A DNA stretch of 28,158 nt from the NCBI RefSeq assembly GCF_020742175.1, contig NZ_DYXM01000075.1, forward strand, positions 1 through 28,158. Reading direction: 5' to 3'. Below are positions 26,801 to 28,158 of this stretch, one piece after another (position 1 is the stretch's first letter; every line of letters starts with the position of its first letter). Under the pieces are notes generated by a model. The model ran no database searches. It was not told the DNA's origin and saw only the letters and a list, made by a program, of their open reading frames with translations. Both the position numbers and the translations under genes were made by a program. This DNA comes from Dietzia timorensis (lineage in GTDB: Bacteria > Actinomycetota > Actinomycetes > Mycobacteriales > Mycobacteriaceae).

Positions 26801-28158
26801 TTACCGGGCGGTGCCGGAACCGTGTTCGCCGCTCTCGGGGTTGGGATCGATCCCGCCTGGGCCGCCGGGACGGCGCATCGCCTCGCGCAGCCGACGCATC
26901 GTGTCGATGGAGACCTGACGCTGCCCGGCCGAACCCAACAACGAGTCCGCCGCCGAGTCGATGCGGTGGCGCGTGGCCATTCCCGGTCCGAGCCCGCCGG
27001 GTGCCACCGACTCCCCTCCCCGCGGTGGGTTGGCCGGGAACCCGGGGATCTGGGTCGACTGGGGGAACGCGGCGCGGCGCTGCTCGAGCTCTTCCGACGC
27101 CAGCTTCTCGGCGAGCTCGACGAGTTCTCGGAACGCCGCGACCCTGTCGACGATCTCCGCCCACACCTCGTCGAACGACGGGCCGAGCCCGGTCTCGGCG
27201 GAGAAACCGTTGCCATCCTTGCGGGCCGCGGGTGGCAGCGCATTGGCCGCGCGACGCAGCTGGATCACGTCGCCCGCAATCTCCGAAAGTTCCTGTTCGG
27301 AATTGAACTGCAGGCGCAGTTCGTCGGTGGATAGGCCTCCGTGGTGGTACGCGAGCAGGAGGCGGTCGTAGAGCATGCCGGCCTCGAGAAGAATGGCGGT
27401 GAACATCTCCGGGAGCGCCACGGTGCGCACCTTGTCCCCGACGGCCTCACCCCCATGCCCGCCCTGCCGAGCCTGGCGTCGGGTCTGGCCCGCGCCGGGA
27501 GCGGAACCGTACTGGCCGGGCGGATTCGCACCTCCGACGTCATACCCGGATCCCGTACCCGGACGGCGCGCGCCCGCGCCGGACTGGGGCGCCGAGCCAT
27601 CGGTGCGGCGCGGCCCTGCGATGATGCTGTCGATCTGATCGAGTCCCACATCGCGCAGCCAATTGCGGGCGCCCTGGATCGTGTTCGGCAGCGGCGGGGT
27701 CGCGCGGACGGTGGGCGTCAGTGTAAGCGCGTCGAAGAGCTCCCCGCGCTGGTCCGGATCCAGGTAGATGCCTTGGCGGCGGGCGTTGCGGATATCGCGG
27801 CCGCGGCTGGCGAAGTATCCACCGCCGGCGATGAAGGTATTGCGCTGCGCCTGGAGCCGGCGCCGGTATTCAGACGCAACGGCGCGGGAGGTCCACCGCA
27901 CCATCGCCGGCTGGGGCCGCTCCGCGGCGTCGATCGCAGCCTGGGTCTGCACCGCGAGCGTGCGTAGTTGGTGGTAGCCGCCGTTGCCGGGGAAGCCGAG
28001 TCCGTTACGGATGCGTTGCACGGCGATACGGCCTACAGGCGGCGATACCTGTCCGCTGGCGATGAGCACCGCGGCGGGATCGGAGAGCTCGCGCACACCA
28101 TCCAGTTCGCGCCCGGCGCACAACGCCTCGACGTCCGCGACGACCCGATCGCGTGACG
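26801..28158 (-). CDS. Unknown protein, 5' end cut by the window edge
   Basis: The frame is open from the right edge (first whole codon at 28156) to TAA 26801, giving 451 residues. The first half (about 1-185) is helical and Arg/Gln-rich (RRRLQAQRNTFIAGGGYFASRGRDIRNARRQGIYLDPDQRGELFDAL). A low-complexity Gly/Ala/Arg/Gln linker spans about 186-240. A second helical region follows (LPEMFTAILLEAGMLYDRLLLAYHHGG and EVWAEIVDRVAAFRELVELAEKLASEELEQRRAAF), with a Pro/Gly-rich tail. No signal peptide or membrane segment is visible in the part seen. I do not recognise a family. TTG 28123 is one possible start, but coding sequence continues upstream of it. It precedes secA2 by 71 bp. Confidence 0.7.
   Translation of the reverse strand, partial: SRDRVVADVEALCAGRELDGVRELSDPAAVLIASGQVSPPVGRIAVQRIRNGLGFPGNGGYHQLRTLAVQTQAAIDAAERPQPAMVRWTSRAVASEYRRRLQAQRNTFIAGGGYFASRGRDIRNARRQGIYLDPDQRGELFDALTLTPTVRATPPLPNTIQGARNWLRDVGLDQIDSIIAGPRRTDGSAPQSGAGARRPGTGSGYDVGGANPPGQYGSAPGAGQTRRQARQGGHGGEAVGDKVRTVALPEMFTAILLEAGMLYDRLLLAYHHGGLSTDELRLQFNSEQELSEIAGDVIQLRRAANALPPAARKDGNGFSAETGLGPSFDEVWAEIVDRVAAFRELVELAEKLASEELEQRRAAFPQSTQIPGFPANPPRGGESVAPGGLGPGMATRHRIDSAADSLLGSAGQRQVSIDTMRRLREAMRRPGGPGGIDPNPESGEHGSGTAR

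Noticed and set aside
26730..27164. N-terminal extension of secA2 beyond GTG 26729
   Set aside because: It overlaps the unknown upstream gene, is Arg/Pro-rich, and does not match SecA2; GTG 26729 has a good ribosome site.

Overview
The window is chromosomal DNA from a high-GC actinobacterium of the order Mycobacteriales (Corynebacteriales). The best evidence is gene order. The right half holds secA2, a pgsA2-like phosphatidyltransferase, gcvH, garA/odhI, the MerR-type ftsR, a bifunctional-nuclease-family gene, a second MerR gene and gcvP, which is the Mycobacterium tuberculosis Rv1821-Rv1832 order with some genes missing. The left half holds dtxR-galE followed by a DUF4192 gene and a PAC2-family gene, the order I recall from Corynebacterium. 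The genus is not resolved. No tRNA, rRNA, IS element, prophage or CRISPR array is visible.

Layout, left to right. Positions 1-5333 (minus strand) read acuC (acetyl-lysine deacetylase), a Pat-type GNAT/acyl-CoA-synthetase fusion, and a secreted lipase cut by the window edge. Transcribed away from acuC is dtxR-galE (5605-7262, 4-nt overlap). A DUF4192 gene converges on galE. A divergent region with a 14-bp palindrome separates it from a plus-strand series: PAC2 protein, DUF3516-type DExH helicase, DUF3817 membrane protein, Nudix hydrolase, small lipoprotein and a 75-residue Cys-rich protein (8774-14692). An orphan gene at 14699-15583 has a possible degenerate HhH-GPD glycosylase signature and is the most accessory-looking gene here. 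A long hairpin separates it from gcvP.

gcvP (15697-18570) starts with TTG and sits behind a clear tandem glycine riboswitch (about 18663-18873) with its own likely promoter. Upstream lie a 74-residue membrane protein and a divergent LysR regulator. The minus-strand block 20213-28158 then holds merR, bfn, ftsR, garA, gcvH, pgsA2-like, secA2 and an unknown gene cut by the right edge.

Functional themes. Glycine cleavage P and H proteins are encoded here; T and L are not in the window. GarA/OdhI, which links Ser/Thr kinase signalling to 2-oxoglutarate flux, overlaps the cell-division regulator FtsR. An acetylation writer and eraser pair is divergent from the iron regulator DtxR. The region is mainly conserved core genome. 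The less ordinary points are the orphan HhH-like gene, palindromes in the merR, PAC2 and lysR control regions, the small membrane protein at the riboswitch, and the uncharacterised secA2 neighbour. Most genes start with GTG or TTG, and several starts were moved inward from the longest open frame using ribosome binding sites and family alignment.
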